Source: Salinarimonas chemoclinalis (lineage in GTDB: Bacteria > Pseudomonadota > Alphaproteobacteria > Rhizobiales > Beijerinckiaceae). Taken from it: a DNA stretch of 64,000 nucleotides. The stretch's first letter is position 1; each line of letters opens with the position of its first letter. The notes below the pieces were generated by a model, which did not search any database, was not told where the DNA came from, and saw nothing but the letters and a program-made list of their open reading frames with translations. Below are positions 1 through 8,334 of the stretch, in pieces. A program made the translations under genes and the position numbers. The DNA lies in the NCBI RefSeq assembly GCF_041514305.1, contig NZ_JBGMWH010000012.1, positions 45,077-109,076 on the forward strand, in the 5' to 3' direction.

Positions 1-792
1 GTGATGTTGCCCTACCGCTACACCGCCTCGACCTCGCTCGAGGACGCCGCCGCCTGCGCGCGGGCGCTCGGCGTGCGCTACGACATTCTGCCGATCGCGG
101 ACGCGGTGGAGGGCGCCGAGCGCGTGCTCGCGCCGCTCTTCGCGGGCACCGAGCCCGGCGTCACCGAGGAGAACGTCCAGAGCCGCACCCGCGGCACGCT
201 GCTCATGGCGATCTCGAACAAGTTCGGCGCCATGGTGGTGACCACGGGCAACAAGTCCGAGATGTCGGTGGGCTACTCCACCCTCTACGGCGACATGAAC
301 GGCGGCTTCAACCCGGTGAAGGACCTCTACAAGACCGAGGTCTTCGCCCTCTCGCACCTGCGCAACTCCTGGAAGCCGCCGGGCGCGCGGGGCCCCGACG
401 GCGTCGTCATCCCCGAGCGGATCATCACCAAGCCCCCCACCGCCGAGCTGCGCGAGAACCAGACCGACCAGGATTCGCTGCCGCCCTACGACGTGCTCGA
501 CGACATCCTCGCGCTCCTCGTCGAGGGCGAGACCCGCATCTCCGACATCGTGGCGCGGGGCCACGACGCGGACGTGGTCCGCAAGGTCGAGCGGCTCCTC
601 ACCATCGCCGAGTACAAGCGCCGGCAGGCCGCGCCGGGCGTGAAGGTCACCCGCCGCAGCTTCGGCCGCGACCGCCGCTACCCGATCGTGAACCGCTTCC
701 GGGACGCGGGGGAGCCGGCGTTCGCGGGGGACGCGAGCCTGTATCGGGACGGTGGTGCGGCCGGGGGGAGCCGGGTGGATCTGGATTTTTGA
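1..792 (+). CDS. nadE: Glutamine-dependent NAD+ synthetase, 3' part (truncated by window edge)
   Basis: This is the C-terminal synthetase domain of the ATP-dependent enzyme that converts deamido-NAD to NAD+ using ammonia channelled from glutamine. Visible family signatures are the NVQSRTRGTLLMAISNKFG helix, the TTGNKSEMSVGYSTLYGDM segment that binds deamido-NAD, and a PPTAELRENQTDQDSLPPY loop. The reading frame is open at base 1, so the glutaminase (nitrilase-like) domain and the ATP-binding SGGxDS loop lie to the left. About 263 of an expected 550-580 residues are present. The stop is TGA at 790-792. The identification is firm; the start cannot be placed. Confidence 0.95.
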   Translation: MMLPYRYTASTSLEDAAACARALGVRYDILPIADAVEGAERVLAPLFAGTEPGVTEENVQSRTRGTLLMAISNKFGAMVVTTGNKSEMSVGYSTLYGDMNGGFNPVKDLYKTEVFALSHLRNSWKPPGARGPDGVVIPERIITKPPTAELRENQTDQDSLPPYDVLDDILALLVEGETRISDIVARGHDADVVRKVERLLTIAEYKRRQAAPGVKVTRRSFGRDRRYPIVNRFRDAGEPAFAGDASLYRDGGAAGGSRVDLDF

Positions 793-914
793 AGCATCCC
801 GGCGCGTGGATCCCGAAGGGCGCGCGCCTCCGGCACGCCCGGGCCGTACGCCGCAGGGCGAACGTACCAGCACTTGAACCGATTCACGTCGATGACGAAG
901 ATCTTCTAGTGCCC

Positions 915-990
915 TCCAGACGAATAGTAGCTTATATGTGATATAATTTTAAATTATCTTATTTGCGTTGATGTTATATAATCTTTCGTC
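915..990 (+). promoter_or_regulatory. AT-rich promoter island with two TATAAT hexamers
   Basis: A stretch of about 70 bases is overwhelmingly A/T inside a chromosome of very high GC. It holds two perfect TATAAT hexamers at 942-947 and 977-982, and a near-palindromic ATAATTTTAAATTAT core at about 944-958. No good TTGACA partner is visible at the usual spacing. It lies about 100 bases upstream of the Shine-Dalgarno sequence of the next gene. It most likely contains that gene's promoter. AT-rich T-A-step DNA of this kind is also what H-NS-like MucR/Ros proteins of alphaproteobacteria bind, but a role for MucR here is inference. Confidence 0.6.
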
Positions 991-1090
991 TACAACATCT
1001 CCCGATACGAAGACGGCTTCACGATGGTCGCTGGGCGCCCGGCCGGGCGCGGAGATGCGCCCGCTCGCGAGCCATCGCACGGAGGTGATC

Positions 1091-3001
1091 ATGACGACGC
1101 TCGATACCCGCCTCGACACCGCAACGACGGGAACCGGCCGGACCGGCCCGACCGACTTCGGCTTCGTGATGCCGCAGCCGACGCCCGGCGCCGGCGGCGT
1201 CGGAACCACCACCGGCACCGGCGGTCCCCTGATCGTCGCCCAGACCGCGCCGATCGACCTGATCGACGCCGCGCGCGAGGCGCTGACGCCGGATGCGCTG
1301 GTGTTCGGGGCGACGACGCCGCGCATGCCCGGCGGCGTCCCGGGTTTCCTCGCGCCCGCCGGCAACTTCGCCCTCTACGGCCTCGAGAACGGCAACTGGA
1401 GCTATTTCGGTGCGCGTCCGGTCCAGCCGCTGCCCTCGATCCCCACGCCCTGGGGGCCGATCCGGCAGGGCCTGTCGTACGTCGGCACCGCCGGCCAGGC
1501 GGCCGACGGCAGCTTCACCGACCAGGCCGGCGTGGGCTGGACCGCCGTCATCCCCTCCCCCTCGGGCGACATTCTGCTCTTCGCCAACTCGCGGCAGGAC
1601 GCGCTGACGATCGGCAACGCGATCCAGGACCGCGGGAGGCACATCGTCAACGTCAACTTCGGCGCGGCCTACGCCCTCAACGACGGCGCGGCGCGGCTGC
1701 TCGCCACGAAGTTTCCCGGCGCCGCTCTCGTGATCGAGGGCGCCTCGCAGGTGACCGGCGCCAACGTCTGGGGCGGCGTCGGCTATTCCGAGGTGCCGAT
1801 CCAGATGGTCATCGAGAACGGCGCCCCCAGCGCCCTGATCATCAACGGCAACGAGATCCCGATGGACCAGCTCGCCGCGCTCTTCGGCGACGAGATCGAG
1901 AGCCGCGCGCTCGGCGGCGGGTTCATGCCGTCGAGCCTGAACAACTCGGTGCTGCGCGACTTCGACCCCCGCTACACCAACCTGACGCAGGAGGGCTCGG
2001 ACTGGGGGCAGGTGATCGAGCGCGCCTTCGAGCGCGGCGTCAGCGACCCCGCGCAGCAATACGCCCTGATGCTCCAGGCGCTCCAGAACCCGCAGGCCGT
2101 GTTCGGCGACCTGCCGCCCGAGGGACGCAAGGCCGCGCTCGTGCTCGTCAACGCCCTGCTCGGGCGCACCGACGAGGCCAACCGCCTCGCCGCCGAGCTC
2201 TACCCCTGGGACAACACGGTCGACGGCCTGCGCCCGCGCGGGCTCCAGACCCTGCGGATCGACGAGCTCGCCGCCCTCGACGGCGCGCGCGCCGGCGGGG
2301 AGCGGGTCTCCTACGGCTGGGTCGGCGTGCCGGGCATCGGCCAGGCGGAGCTGCGCTACGACCCCGTCGCCGAGCGCTACTCGGTGCACGGCCGCAACGG
2401 CGCCCAGCACCCTCTGCCGAACGCCGGCTCGCTGGAGGAGGCACGCGAGCAGGCCCGCGCCCTCATCCGCGGCGGCGGATTTTCGCCGGAGAACCTCCAC
2501 CCGCTCGCCGGCCCGCCGGTGGCGAACATCCCCACCGATCAGCCGATCCGCATCGGCCAGGGCTGGGCCGGCGTGGAGGGCATCGGGCAGCTCGAGATTC
2601 GCTGGGATTCGCGCACCGGCGACTACTCGGCGCACGGACCCGGCGGCGCGCAGTACCCGCTCCGCGGTGCCGACACCCTCCAGGAGGCGCAGGCGCGCGT
2701 GCGCGCGATGATCGCCGGCGGCGGCGTGAGCCCGCAGAACATGTTCCCGCTCGCCGGCCCGCCGGTGGCGAACATCCCGACCGATCAGGCGACGCGGATC
2801 GGCCAGGGCTGGGCCGGCGTCGAGGGCATCGGCCAGCTCGAGATCCGCTGGGATTCGCGCACGGGCGACTACTCGGCGCACGGGCCGAACGGCGCCCAGT
2901 ACCCGCTGCCCGACGTCCTCACCCTCGCCGAGGCGAAGGAGCGCGTGCGCGAGATGATCCGCAACGGCGGCGTCAGCCCGCAGAACATGTTCCCGCTCTG
3001 A
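1091..3001 (+). CDS. Hypothetical protein with three C-terminal 82-residue tandem repeats
   Basis: I do not recognise this 636-residue protein. The start at 1091 is chosen because a strong GGAGGTGATC Shine-Dalgarno (1081-1090) immediately precedes it. An in-frame ATG at 968 would sit inside the promoter island. Residues 1-50 are low complexity (Thr/Gly/Pro). Residues about 50-400 look globular, with no predicted membrane helix, signal peptide or catalytic motif I can name. From about residue 409 to the end there are three units starting GW(V/A)GVxGIGQxE(L/I)R and ending SP(E/Q)NxxPL, with linkers AGPPVANIPTDQ. The protein contains no cysteine, as is common for exported or surface proteins, but no secretion signal is visible. 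The repeats suggest a binding or structural module. The function is unknown. Confidence 0.75.
   Translation: MTTLDTRLDTATTGTGRTGPTDFGFVMPQPTPGAGGVGTTTGTGGPLIVAQTAPIDLIDAAREALTPDALVFGATTPRMPGGVPGFLAPAGNFALYGLENGNWSYFGARPVQPLPSIPTPWGPIRQGLSYVGTAGQAADGSFTDQAGVGWTAVIPSPSGDILLFANSRQDALTIGNAIQDRGRHIVNVNFGAAYALNDGAARLLATKFPGAALVIEGASQVTGANVWGGVGYSEVPIQMVIENGAPSALIINGNEIPMDQLAALFGDEIESRALGGGFMPSSLNNSVLRDFDPRYTNLTQEGSDWGQVIERAFERGVSDPAQQYALMLQALQNPQAVFGDLPPEGRKAALVLVNALLGRTDEANRLAAELYPWDNTVDGLRPRGLQTLRIDELAALDGARAGGERVSYGWVGVPGIGQAELRYDPVAERYSVHGRNGAQHPLPNAGSLEEAREQARALIRGGGFSPENLHPLAGPPVANIPTDQPIRIGQGWAGVEGIGQLEIRWDSRTGDYSAHGPGGAQYPLRGADTLQEAQARVRAMIAGGGVSPQNMFPLAGPPVANIPTDQATRIGQGWAGVEGIGQLEIRWDSRTGDYSAHGPNGAQYPLPDVLTLAEAKERVREMIRNGGVSPQNMFPL
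2315..3001 (+). repeat. Three in-frame tandem repeats, period 246 bp
   Basis: The units begin at 2315, 2561 and 2807 (each at GGCTGG), giving exactly 246 bases (82 codons) between starts. The last unit ends at the stop codon after about 64 residues. Units 2 and 3 are nearly identical at DNA level in their first halves and in the linker that precedes each, while unit 1 is clearly diverged. This suggests a recent duplication added to an older one. Confidence 0.9.
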
Positions 3002-3093
3002 GGCGATCCCGCACAAATCACGAGATCGCCCAAGTGATCTGAACTAAGCTCCGGCCGCGCCGCGCCTTTGCGCCGCGCGTCCGGAGAGACCGA

Positions 3094-4698
3094 ATGCTCG
3101 AGATCCTGCGCCAGCTCTTCTCCCCCGAGAGCCTCGCGCCCCACGGCATGTGCCTGACCTGGCGCCCCGAGCTGATCTATGCGCACGTCGTCTCGGACGC
3201 GCTGATCGGCGCGGCCTACTTCTCGATCCCGCTGGCGCTCGGCGCCTTCGTGATCAAGCGGCGCGACGTCACGTTCGGCTGGGTGTTCTGGTGCTTCGCG
3301 CTGTTCATCCTCGCCTGCGGGGCGACGCACTTCTTCTCCATCTGGACGCTGTGGAACCCGGACTACGGCGCCCAGGCCCTGCTCAAGGGCTTCACCGCGC
3401 TCGTCTCGCTCGCCACCGCCGCGATCCTCTGGCCGCTCCTGCCCGCCGCGCTCGCGCTGCCCTCGCCCAGGCAGCTCGCCGCGGCGAACGCGAGCCTCGA
3501 GGCGCGCATCGCCGAGCGCGACGCGGCGCTGGCGGCGCTGCGGCGCGAGATCGCGGAACGTGAGAAGGCGGAGGAGACGCTGCGTCAGGTCCAGAAGATG
3601 GAGGCGGTCGGCCAGCTCACCGGCGGCGTCGCGCACGACTTCAACAACCTGCTCGCGGCGACGCTGTCGAGCCTCGAGCTCCTCGCCAAGCGCGTGCCCG
3701 AGGAGGACGCCAAGGCGCGGCGCTACCTCGAAAACGCGTTGACCGCAACGGAGCGCGGGGCGGCGCTGACGCATCGCCTCCTCGCCTTCGCGCGGCGCCA
3801 GGCGCTCGCGCCGACGATCCTCGACATCGCCGGTCTCGTCTCGGGCATGATGGACCTGCTGCGCCGCTCGCTCGGCCCGATGATCGACGTCGAGACGCGC
3901 TTTCCGGACGCCCTCCCGCCGGTTCGGGTCGACGCCAACCAGCTCGAGCTCGCGCTCCTCAACCTCGCGGTCAACGCCCGCGACGCCATGCCCGAGGGCG
4001 GGCGGCTCGTCGTCTCCGCGAGCGAGACCACCATCTCTGAGGGCGATCCCGCCTGCCTCGCTCCTGGGCGCTACGTGCGCATCGCTGTGCGCGACACGGG
4101 CTGCGGCATGGACGCCGAGACGCTCGCGCGCGCCGCCGAGCCCTTCTACACGACGAAGGAGATCGGCAAGGGCACGGGGCTCGGCCTCTCCATGGTCCAC
4201 GGCCTCGCAGCCCAGTCCGGCGGCGCGCTGCGCCTCGCGAGCGAGCCCGGCGTCGGCACCGAGGCCGTGATCCTGCTGCCCACGGCGGACGCGGCGGACA
4301 TCACGCCGGCCGCGGTCGCAGAGCCGCGCGACGGGCCGCTGCCGCCGCTCGCCGTCCTCCTCGTCGACGACGACCCGCTGGTGCTCGCCGGCACGCGCGA
4401 CCTCCTGGCCGACGCCGGCCACCGCGTCGTGGCGGTCGGCTCCGCCGCCGAGGCGCTGGAGCGGCTCGAGGCGCAAGAGGGGTTCGACGTCGTGCTCACG
4501 GACCTCGCCATGCCCGGCATGACTGGGCTCGCGCTCGCGCAGGCGCTGCGGGAGCGCCGACCCGACCTGCCGGTCGTGCTGCTCACCGGCTTCGGCGAGG
4601 CCGCGGGCGACTGGCCGCGCCTCGCCAAGCCCTTCCACGCCGAGGACCTCGCCCGCGCCCTGGCGCCGATCGCCCGGGCACGCACCGATCGCGGGTGA
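3094..4698 (+). CDS. Hybrid sensor histidine kinase with ethylene-receptor-like membrane domain
   Basis: This is a 534-residue membrane kinase. Residues about 33-116 form three transmembrane helices that align without gaps to the ethylene-binding domain of plant ETR1. ETR1 residues D25, Y32, I35, P36, C65 and H69 correspond here to D35, Y42, I45, P46, C75 and H79, including the CGATH copper-binding motif. A coiled-coil linker (about 126-168) leads to a HisKA domain with phosphoacceptor H181 (GGVAHDFNNLL). Then come an HATPase with N-box (NLAVNARDAMP) and G-boxes (DTGCGM, GTGLGLS), and a C-terminal receiver with D425-427, phosphoacceptor D470 and K512. There is no PAS, GAF or output domain, so phosphotransfer to a separate protein is likely. 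The ligand is inferred from the copper-binding residues only. The start ATG follows GGAGAGAC. Confidence 0.9.
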   Translation: MLEILRQLFSPESLAPHGMCLTWRPELIYAHVVSDALIGAAYFSIPLALGAFVIKRRDVTFGWVFWCFALFILACGATHFFSIWTLWNPDYGAQALLKGFTALVSLATAAILWPLLPAALALPSPRQLAAANASLEARIAERDAALAALRREIAEREKAEETLRQVQKMEAVGQLTGGVAHDFNNLLAATLSSLELLAKRVPEEDAKARRYLENALTATERGAALTHRLLAFARRQALAPTILDIAGLVSGMMDLLRRSLGPMIDVETRFPDALPPVRVDANQLELALLNLAVNARDAMPEGGRLVVSASETTISEGDPACLAPGRYVRIAVRDTGCGMDAETLARAAEPFYTTKEIGKGTGLGLSMVHGLAAQSGGALRLASEPGVGTEAVILLPTADAADITPAAVAEPRDGPLPPLAVLLVDDDPLVLAGTRDLLADAGHRVVAVGSAAEALERLEAQEGFDVVLTDLAMPGMTGLALAQALRERRPDLPVVLLTGFGEAAGDWPRLAKPFHAEDLARALAPIARARTDRG

Positions 4699-4801
4699 CC
4701 CTCGGGGGAGCCGCGCGCGACCCGCGCAGGGGCTTGCGCGCCCCGGCGATTTGGGCCATATGCCGGGTCCGGCCCGCGGCGTCCCCGCGGCGGCCCGCCA
4801 T

Positions 4802-4878
4802 GCAGCTGTAGCTCAGTTGGTTAGAGCGTCGGATTGTGGCTCCGAAGGTCGGCGGTTCGAGCCCGCCCAGCTGTACCA
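4802..4878 (+). tRNA. tRNA-His (anticodon GTG)
   Basis: The cloverleaf folds cleanly. The acceptor stem is 4802-4808 with CAGCTGT (4869-4875), the D arm begins GCTC, and the anticodon stem is TCGGA/TCCGA with loop TTGTGGC and anticodon GTG at 4836-4838. The T arm is GGCGG-TTCGAGC-CCGCC, and the CCA is encoded. The discriminator is A73, the first pair is G1:U72, and the base preceding G1 is T. This matches the alphaproteobacterial tRNA-His type that lacks the usual G-1:C73 identity pair. Confidence 0.97.
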
Positions 4879-4991
4879 TTTCCCCGTCTCTCCCCCCGCT
4901 CCCAGGCCCGATTGGCCCGCGCTCACGTGCGCGGCGCTTCCGCTCGCCCGTGCCGCCACTATGATCGCGCGGCAACGAACGGGAGGACGCC

Positions 4992-6059
4992 ATGGCGCGC
5001 ACGTACAGGATCGCGGTGATCCCCGGTGACGGGATCGGCAAGGAGGTGGTGCCCGAGGGCGTGCGCGTGCTCGAGGAGGCCGCGAAGCGCCACGGCTTCA
5101 CGCTCGAGCAGGACTGGTTCGACTTCGCCTCCTGCGACTACTTCGCCAGGCACGGGCGAATGATGCCCGAGGACTGGAAGGAACGCATCGGCGGCCACGA
5201 CGCCGTCTACTTCGGCGCGGTGGGCTGGCCCGAGACGGTGCCCGACCACGTCTCCCTGTGGGGCTCGCTGCTGCTGTTCCGCCGCGAGTTCGACCAGTAC
5301 GTCAACCTGCGCCCGGTCAAGCTCATGCCCGGCGTCCCCTCGCCGCTCGCGGGGCGGGAGCCCGGCGACATCGACTTCCTCGTCGTGCGCGAGAACACCG
5401 AGGGCGAGTACTCCTCGGTCGGCGGGCGCATGTTCGCGGGCACGGACCGCGAGGTGGTGATCCAGGAGACGGTGATGACGCGCATCGGCGTCGACCGCGT
5501 GCTGCGCTACGCCTTCGAGCTCGCGGGCCGGCGCCCGCGCAGGAAGCTCACCTCGGCGACCAAGTCGAACGGCATCTCCATCACGATGCCGTACTGGGAC
5601 GAGCGGGTGGCGGAGATGGCGAAGGCCTACCCCGAGATCGCGGTCGACAAGTTCCACATCGACATCCTGACCGCGCACTTCGTTCTGCATCCGGACTGGT
5701 TCGACGTCGTGGTGGCCTCGAACCTGTTCGGCGACATCCTCTCCGACCTCGGCCCCGCCTGCACGGGCACCATCGGCATCGCGCCGTCCGGCAACATCAA
5801 CCCGGAGGGCGACCACCCCTCCCTGTTCGAGCCCGTCCACGGCTCCGCGCCGGACATCGCGGGCCAGGGCGTCGCCAACCCGATCGGGCAGATCTGGTCG
5901 GGCGCGATGATGCTCGACCATCTCGGCGAGCGCGAGGCGGCCGCCGAGATCGTCGCGGCGATCGAGCGCACGCTCGCGGAGCGGACCCTGCGCACCCGCG
6001 ATCTCGGCGGCAACGCCGGCACACTGGAGTGCGGCCGTGCCGTGGCCGGCGCCCTCTGA
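4992..6059 (+). CDS. Tartrate dehydrogenase / D-malate dehydrogenase family (beta-decarboxylating)
   Basis: A 355-residue cytosolic NAD-dependent oxidative decarboxylase of the isocitrate/isopropylmalate dehydrogenase superfamily. Visible are the N-terminal IAVIPGDGIGKEV motif, FLVVRENTEGEYSSVGG (substrate loop), the catalytic K in TSATKSNGI, DKFHIDILTAHFV, ASNLFGDILSDLGP (metal ligands), and the nucleotide loop EPVHGSAPDIAGQGVANP. The DYFxxHGRMMPEDW and WGSLLLFRREFDQYVNLRP segments fit TtuC/DmlA-type enzymes acting on tartrate or D-malate better than LeuB. Exact substrate preference cannot be read from sequence. It stands alone, downstream of the tRNA, with its ATG 9 bases after GGGAGGA. Confidence 0.85.
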   Translation: MARTYRIAVIPGDGIGKEVVPEGVRVLEEAAKRHGFTLEQDWFDFASCDYFARHGRMMPEDWKERIGGHDAVYFGAVGWPETVPDHVSLWGSLLLFRREFDQYVNLRPVKLMPGVPSPLAGREPGDIDFLVVRENTEGEYSSVGGRMFAGTDREVVIQETVMTRIGVDRVLRYAFELAGRRPRRKLTSATKSNGISITMPYWDERVAEMAKAYPEIAVDKFHIDILTAHFVLHPDWFDVVVASNLFGDILSDLGPACTGTIGIAPSGNINPEGDHPSLFEPVHGSAPDIAGQGVANPIGQIWSGAMMLDHLGEREAAAEIVAAIERTLAERTLRTRDLGGNAGTLECGRAVAGAL

Positions 6060-6237
6060 CGAGGCCGCCACGGCTCGGATCGCGCCGCGACATGAAACGG
6101 TTCAAAAACTTTACGGTTGCGTCTGCCCCTTGGTAAATAACGGGGTCTTAAGAGTGGGGCGTCGATCCTGACGCTCGTGAATTGCAAACGCCCCGGCGGC
6201 GCCTCCCCGCGCCCCGGGGCGAACCACGAGCGAGGGT

Positions 6238-7935
6238 ATGAGAATGGGCAAGCTCATCGACCGATGGAGCATCGCGGCGAAGATCTACAGCCTCGTCGGC
6301 CTCTTCGCCGTCGTCGTCGTCGCGGTCACCGCGGCGAGCGCGATGATCATGACGACGTATCGCGATCAGGTCGCGCTCGCCCAGAACGCGGCGGAGCGTG
6401 CGATCCTGAGCGAGCGCGCCAACGCGCTGATCAACGGCGCGGTCGCCGACACGCGCGGAATCTACATGGCCGCGAGCCCCGCCGAGGTCGAGATCTACGC
6501 CGAGTCGCTGCTCGCCGACCTCGAGCGGATGGGCGTCATGCTCGATGCCTGGCAGCCCCTCGTTTCGGCGGACCGGATGCACCTGTTCCTCGGCTTCCGC
6601 GAGGACGTCGACGCCTTCGCCGACGTGCGCCGCGAGATCGTGCGGCTCGCGCGCACGCGAGGCGCCGAGGCCGCACGCGCCTTCGGCGACAACGAGGAGA
6701 ACCGCGCGGCGCAGGACGCGCTCAATGAGATCATGAACTCGACCGCCGCCGTGCAGTCGACGAACCTCGAGCGGTTCGTGGGGACGCTCGAGGCGCTGTT
6801 CGGGCAGAGCCTCGTGACGATCGCCGCGATCGGCGGGCTCGGCATCCTCGTCGGCGTGGGGTTCGCCGCCTACCTCTCGCGCCGCCAGCTCACCCAGCCG
6901 ATCCGCGCCATCTCCGGCGCCATGCGTGCGCTCGCCGACGGCGACCTCTCGACGGAGGTGCCCTTCGCGGACCGCGTCGACGAAATCGGCGGAATGGCCC
7001 GCGCGGTCGCGATCTTCAAGAGCAACGCGGTGGAGCGCGAGCAGCTGACCCGCGAGCGGGCGGCCGAGACCGCCGCCCGCGAGCAGCGCACGGCGCGCGT
7101 CGCCGAGCTGATCGAGGACTTCGAGAGCCGCATCGAGACGCTGGTCCAGACGCTCGGCGCCTCCGCCGGCGAGATGGAGGCGACCGCCGAAGCCATGCGC
7201 GCGAGCGCCGATCAGGGCCGCACACGCTCCGAATCGGGCGCCGTGACCGCGCAGCAGACGAGCTCGGCCATGCGCACCGTCGCGGTCGCCGCCGAGGAGC
7301 TCGCCGCCTCCGCCCGCGAGATCAGCGTCCAGGTGGCGCAGGCGACGCAGATCGCCTCGCAGGCGGTGGAGGACGCCCGCAGCACGGACGCGACGATGCG
7401 CGAACTCTCCGCCAACGCCCAGCGCATCGGCGAGGTCGTCGCGCTCATCAGCGAGATCGCCTCGCAGACGAACCTGCTCGCGCTCAACGCCACCATCGAG
7501 GCGGCCCGCGCCGGCGAGGCCGGCAAGGGCTTCGCGGTCGTCGCCGCGGAGGTGAAGACGCTCGCCGACCAGACCGCCAAGGCCACCGACGAGATCGCCG
7601 CCCAGGTCGGCCGCATCCAGACGGCGTCGGGCAGCGCGGTGCAGGCGATCGAGTCGATCGGCGCCACGATCCAGCGCATGCACGAGATCTCCGGCACGAT
7701 CGCGTCGGCGGCCGAGGAGCAGCAGTCGGCGACGCAGGAGATCGCCTCGAACGTCTCCGACGCGGCGAACGGGACGGAGGCCGTCAACGACTTCGTCGGC
7801 GAGTTCCGCCAGTCCGCCGCGCAGACCGGCACCGCCGCCGACCAGGTCCTCCAGGCCGCCCGCCGCCTCACGGGCTCGGCCTCCGACGTGACGAGCCGCG
7901 TCGAGGCGTTCACGGCGGGGATCCGCGCGGCCTGA
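6238..7935 (+). CDS. Methyl-accepting chemotaxis protein (two TM, HAMP)
   Basis: A 565-residue transmembrane chemoreceptor. TM1 is about residues 16-38, a periplasmic helical sensor domain about 39-188, TM2 about 190-213, and HAMP about 214-266 (PIRAISGAMRALADGDLS). The cytoplasmic signalling domain has the hairpin tip EIASQTNLLALNATIEAARA followed by GEAGKGFAVVAAEVKTLADQ. No C-terminal CheR-docking pentapeptide is present. The ligand is unknown. ATG codons at 6238 and 6244 are both possible; 6238 follows GCGAGGGT. It is monocistronic, with 178 bases of upstream DNA. Confidence 0.93.
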   Translation: MRMGKLIDRWSIAAKIYSLVGLFAVVVVAVTAASAMIMTTYRDQVALAQNAAERAILSERANALINGAVADTRGIYMAASPAEVEIYAESLLADLERMGVMLDAWQPLVSADRMHLFLGFREDVDAFADVRREIVRLARTRGAEAARAFGDNEENRAAQDALNEIMNSTAAVQSTNLERFVGTLEALFGQSLVTIAAIGGLGILVGVGFAAYLSRRQLTQPIRAISGAMRALADGDLSTEVPFADRVDEIGGMARAVAIFKSNAVEREQLTRERAAETAAREQRTARVAELIEDFESRIETLVQTLGASAGEMEATAEAMRASADQGRTRSESGAVTAQQTSSAMRTVAVAAEELAASAREISVQVAQATQIASQAVEDARSTDATMRELSANAQRIGEVVALISEIASQTNLLALNATIEAARAGEAGKGFAVVAAEVKTLADQTAKATDEIAAQVGRIQTASGSAVQAIESIGATIQRMHEISGTIASAAEEQQSATQEIASNVSDAANGTEAVNDFVGEFRQSAAQTGTAADQVLQAARRLTGSASDVTSRVEAFTAGIRAA

Positions 7936-7989
7936 GGCATTCCGGGCTCCGCGGACGGCGAGGCGACGGGATCGGCGCGGGCCGTCGCC

Positions 7990-8334
7990 TCACCGCAGCG
8001 GATCGTTCTCCAGCCTGATCGCCACGCCGTGCGGCGTCGCCTCCGCCGCCCGTTCCCAGGCGGCGGCGCGCTCGGCGAGGGCGGCGGTCCCCGCGAGTCC
8101 CTTCTCGGCGCAGAGCCGCTCCAGCGCCGCGACCCAGGCGGTCCAGTAGCCCTCGCCGCCGGCCTCCGCACCCGGCGTCTCCGCCAGCGCGCCCGAGAGC
8201 GTGCGCGCCCACTCGCTCCAGCCGAAGACGCCCCGCGCATTCAGCGCCACCGCCAGCGCGAAGGCGTTCGCCTGCCAGGGCTGCGAGAAGGCCGGCGCCT
8301 CGGGCGCGAGGGACGAGGCGTCGTCAGGCCGCAT
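7990..8334 (-). CDS. Nitrile hydratase accessory protein (P14K/activator family)
   Basis: A 114-residue small protein with the signature FSQPWQANAFALAVALNARGVFGWSEW, which resembles the N-terminal part of the nitrile hydratase beta subunit. In cobalt-type nitrile hydratases such proteins mediate delivery of the metallated, cysteine-oxidised alpha subunit (self-subunit swapping). It is the third gene of an alpha-beta-accessory operon, and its start overlaps the end of the beta gene by 11 bases, implying coupled translation. Confidence 0.9.
   Translation of the reverse strand: MRPDDASSLAPEAPAFSQPWQANAFALAVALNARGVFGWSEWARTLSGALAETPGAEAGGEGYWTAWVAALERLCAEKGLAGTAALAERAAAWERAAEATPHGVAIRLENDPLR

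Noticed and set aside
968..1090. Upstream in-frame ATG giving a 677-residue form of the repeat protein
   Set aside because: The codons would lie within the TATAAT-bearing promoter region, and the ATG at 1091 has a far better ribosome-binding site.
1019..3016. Long open frames on both strands over the repeat protein gene
   Set aside because: The minus-strand and +1-frame readings lack Shine-Dalgarno sites. Only the frame starting at 1091 has a strong one and gives cleanly repeated protein units.
4583..5101. Open frames crossing the tRNA-His gene on either strand
   Set aside because: They overlap the tRNA and neighbouring genes and have no recognisable protein features.
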